Shown: positions 58,335 through 64,000 of the stretch, piece after piece
Numbering within the stretch: the first letter of the stretch is position 1
How the letters are laid out: each line of letters starts with the position of its first letter
Origin: Salinisphaera shabanensis E1L3A
Lineage (GTDB): Bacteria; Pseudomonadota; Gammaproteobacteria; Nevskiales; Salinisphaeraceae
Reading direction: 5' to 3'
Length of the DNA: 64,000 bases
Assembly: GCF_000215955.2 (NCBI RefSeq)
Contig: NZ_AFNV02000025.1
Coordinates: 1-64,000, forward strand
Translations under genes and position numbers: made by a program
The notes under the pieces: generated by a model
Database searches by the model: none
What the model saw: only the letters and a program-made list of their open reading frames with translations
What the model was told of the DNA's origin: nothing

Positions 58335-58501
58335 GCCCGATCAGCGGTCGCGGGCTCTGGTCGAGCGGCGACGCGGATTTTAATTTAGACGCTGCTTCGA
58401 CAAAACCGGCCCGGCCACGTAATTTCACCCCATCAGTACGCGTTATGTTATCCGTTGCTAGGAGTTAAACTGCTCGTCGAGATTCAATACCGGAGTGTGC
58501 A

Positions 58502-58687
58502 ATGGCCACCGCTAAAGAAGACCTAGAGCAATTCCTTGCAGCGCAACCGGCCGATACCTCTAAGGAAGAGCTGATACGCGAGCTTGCTTTCGAGTTGATG
58601 GTGCAGCGGGGAATAGCCGATTCCGATGACGGCAAAACGATATCGAACGATGAAATGCAGCATCGGATCAAGTTTTGGCAACAATAA
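58502..58687 (+). CDS. Putative antitoxin of a ParE/RelE-type module
   Basis: This is a 61-residue, acidic protein beginning MATAKEDLEQFLAAQP with two predicted helices. It has the size and character of the short addiction-module antitoxins paired with ParE/RelE toxins. GGAG stands seven bases before the ATG. Its 3' end overlaps the start of the toxin frame. It appears intact. Antitoxin assignment rests mainly on context and size. Confidence 0.7.
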   Translation: MATAKEDLEQFLAAQPADTSKEELIRELAFELMVQRGIADSDDGKTISNDEMQHRIKFWQQ

Positions 58688-58986
58688 ACTGGACGCGCGA
58701 AGCCGGGCTTTGGCTACGTGATATCTACGACTACATATCGCAAGATAACCCATCGGCCGCAGCGTCGGTCGTCAATGGGATATATTAACGAGCGCAAGTG
58801 CTGATATCGCACCCAGAAATTGGGCATAGATACGAAAGAGTAGAAAACCGAGATATTCGGATTCTGCTGTACGGTCACTATCGAATCGTTTATTTGATCA
58901 AGCACAATGGCGATATCGACATATTAGGCGTCTTTCATGGCGCCATGCAGACCAGCCGGTATTTATTCGATGGGAATAGAGCATAA
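58675..58986 (+). pseudogene. ParE/RelE-type toxin, broken by an in-frame TAA
   Basis: A frame of about 103 codons runs from a TTG inside the antitoxin end to TAA at 58984. It reads INWTREAGLWLRDIYDYIS, then DNPSAAASVVNGIY, then a TAA stop at 58786-58788, then RAQVLISHPEIGHRYERV and RILLYGHYRIVYLI, ending in VFHGAMQTSRYLF. These are typical ParE segments. Only one codon is wrong: TAA where GAA (Glu) would fit. The downstream half could restart at GTG 58798, but it would lack the N-terminal helices. The final stop overlaps the attC R'' box, as is usual in cassettes. Confidence 0.8.
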
Positions 58987-59077
58987 CGAGGCGCTGCAGT
59001 TGACCGCCCAAAGCGCTGCCGCGCTTCGGGTTCTCTCCGCGGCCTTCGGCTGCTCCGGTGGCAACTGAGCGTTGGCG
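58981..59077 (+). other. attC-like recombination site
   Basis: The left arm is GCATAAC, then GAGGCGC, then TGCAGTTGACCG. The right arm is CGGTGGCAACTGA, then GC, then GTTGGCG. The L arms pair as CAGTTG-ACCG with an extrahelical G on one side and a two-base bulge on the other, as in known attC sites. Total length is 97 bases, within the usual range. The R' box (GTTGGCG) is only partly consensus because its last six bases come from flanking DNA. Confidence 0.65.
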
Positions 59078-59091
59078 ATAGGGGGACTGGC

Positions 59092-63875
<4,784 letters not shown>

Positions 63876-63879
<4 letters not shown>

Positions 63880-64000
63880 CCGCCATCGCCAACCGCTATG
63901 AATTCGTGCTGCTGTTCGACGTAACCAACGGCAACCCCAACGGCGACCCCGACGCCGGCAACATGCCGCGGCTGGATCCGGAAACCAATCAGGGGCTGGT
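63876..64000 (+). CDS. cas7c: Type I-C Cascade backbone subunit Cas7c (Csd2), 5' part only
   Basis: Only the first 41 codons are in the window; the gene is cut by the window end. The N-terminus [20 protein letters not shown], followed by [20 protein letters not shown], is the characteristic Csd2 opening. It starts within the cas8c stop. Genes cas4, cas1 and cas2 and the CRISPR array would be expected beyond position 64000. Confidence 0.93.

Larger units (their letters stand above)
58443..59071 (+). mobile_element. Solitary integron-type gene cassette carrying a toxin-antitoxin pair
   Basis: The 629-bp segment has the structure of an integron cassette. Its 3' end is an attC-like site (58981-59077). 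Its first six bases after the G|TT cut (58443-58448, TTATGT) complete GTTATGT with the G at 58442, which is complementary to the R'' box GCATAAC. Thus the circularised cassette would have matched R boxes. It encodes an antitoxin and a damaged toxin in the same direction, with only short non-coding ends. No integron integrase or further attC is in view, so it appears to sit alone, just upstream of cas3. Confidence 0.65.

Noticed and set aside
58335-58442. A second attC or attI site upstream of the cassette
   Set aside because: No paired L and R boxes could be found in the bases before G58442, so the cassette appears to be alone at a secondary site.
58798-58986. A separate small gene starting at GTG 58798
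   Set aside because: It is in frame with the upstream toxin half across one TAA and continues its family sequence, so it is the 3' part of a broken toxin gene.

Overview
The window reads as chromosome of a GC-rich (roughly 60-65 %) gammaproteobacterium. Gene neighbourhoods match Pseudomonas-like and other marine gammaproteobacterial chromosomes: gatCAB divergent from mreBCD, mrdA-rodA-mltB-rlpA-dacC-ybeD-lipB, mlaFEDCB, purL beside mltF, and aroQ-accB-accC-prmA-fis-purH. A halophilic or marine host such as a Salinisphaera relative would fit, but this is inference from gene content. No rRNA, phage or plasmid backbone was seen.

Layout. 1-2.8 kb: ilvD and a 1-Cys peroxiredoxin on the minus strand. 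2.9-11 kb: cutA-dsbD-tlpA-like, then aroQ-accB-accC-prmA, fis and purH. 11.3-15.5 kb: an unusual exported operon with a copper radical oxidase, a tandem-repeat exported protein and a Cu/Zn superoxide dismutase. 15.6-28.5 kb: yjbQ, gatCAB, and a long cell-shape and peptidoglycan run (mreBCD, mrdA, rodA, mltB, rlpA, dacC). 28.6-33.6 kb: a class IV aminotransferase, ybeD, lipB and a complete mlaFEDCB lipid-transport operon. 33.6-45.4 kb: a catabolic island for what looks like a branched dicarboxylic acid, with a TRAP importer, an IclR regulator, a class III CoA-transferase, a MaoC hydratase, a CitE-type lyase, an acyl-CoA dehydrogenase and two acyl-CoA ligases. 45.6-58.3 kb: an AT-rich orphan gene coupled to purL, then purL, an MBL hydrolase, a DUF1820 gene, tRNA-Ser(CGA), mltF, cysH, ettA, a small membrane protein and an SRPBCC protein paired with a zinc dehydrogenase. 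58.4-64 kb: a solitary integron-type cassette with a toxin-antitoxin pair, then the first four genes of a type I-C CRISPR-Cas operon; cas7c runs off the window end.

Most striking are two accessory loci. (1) A 629-bp segment just upstream of cas3 has the signatures of an integron gene cassette: a 3' attC-like imperfect inverted repeat that overlaps the toxin stop codon, and a 5' boundary complementary to the attC R'' box. It carries an intact antitoxin and a ParE/RelE-type toxin broken by one in-frame TAA. No integron integrase is present. (2) The copper radical oxidase keeps all five expected metal and cofactor residues and is translationally coupled to a tandem-duplicated exported protein and then to sodC, suggesting a periplasmic or secreted copper-oxidase module.

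Smaller signals include a terminator-like hairpin in the mreB leader, tandem hairpins between mreB and mreC, perfect palindromes upstream of the copper operon and cysH, and a dispersed GTCCGCAAATG-type repeat with 10-bp periodicity. All family assignments rest on reading translated sequence by eye; no database search was run.
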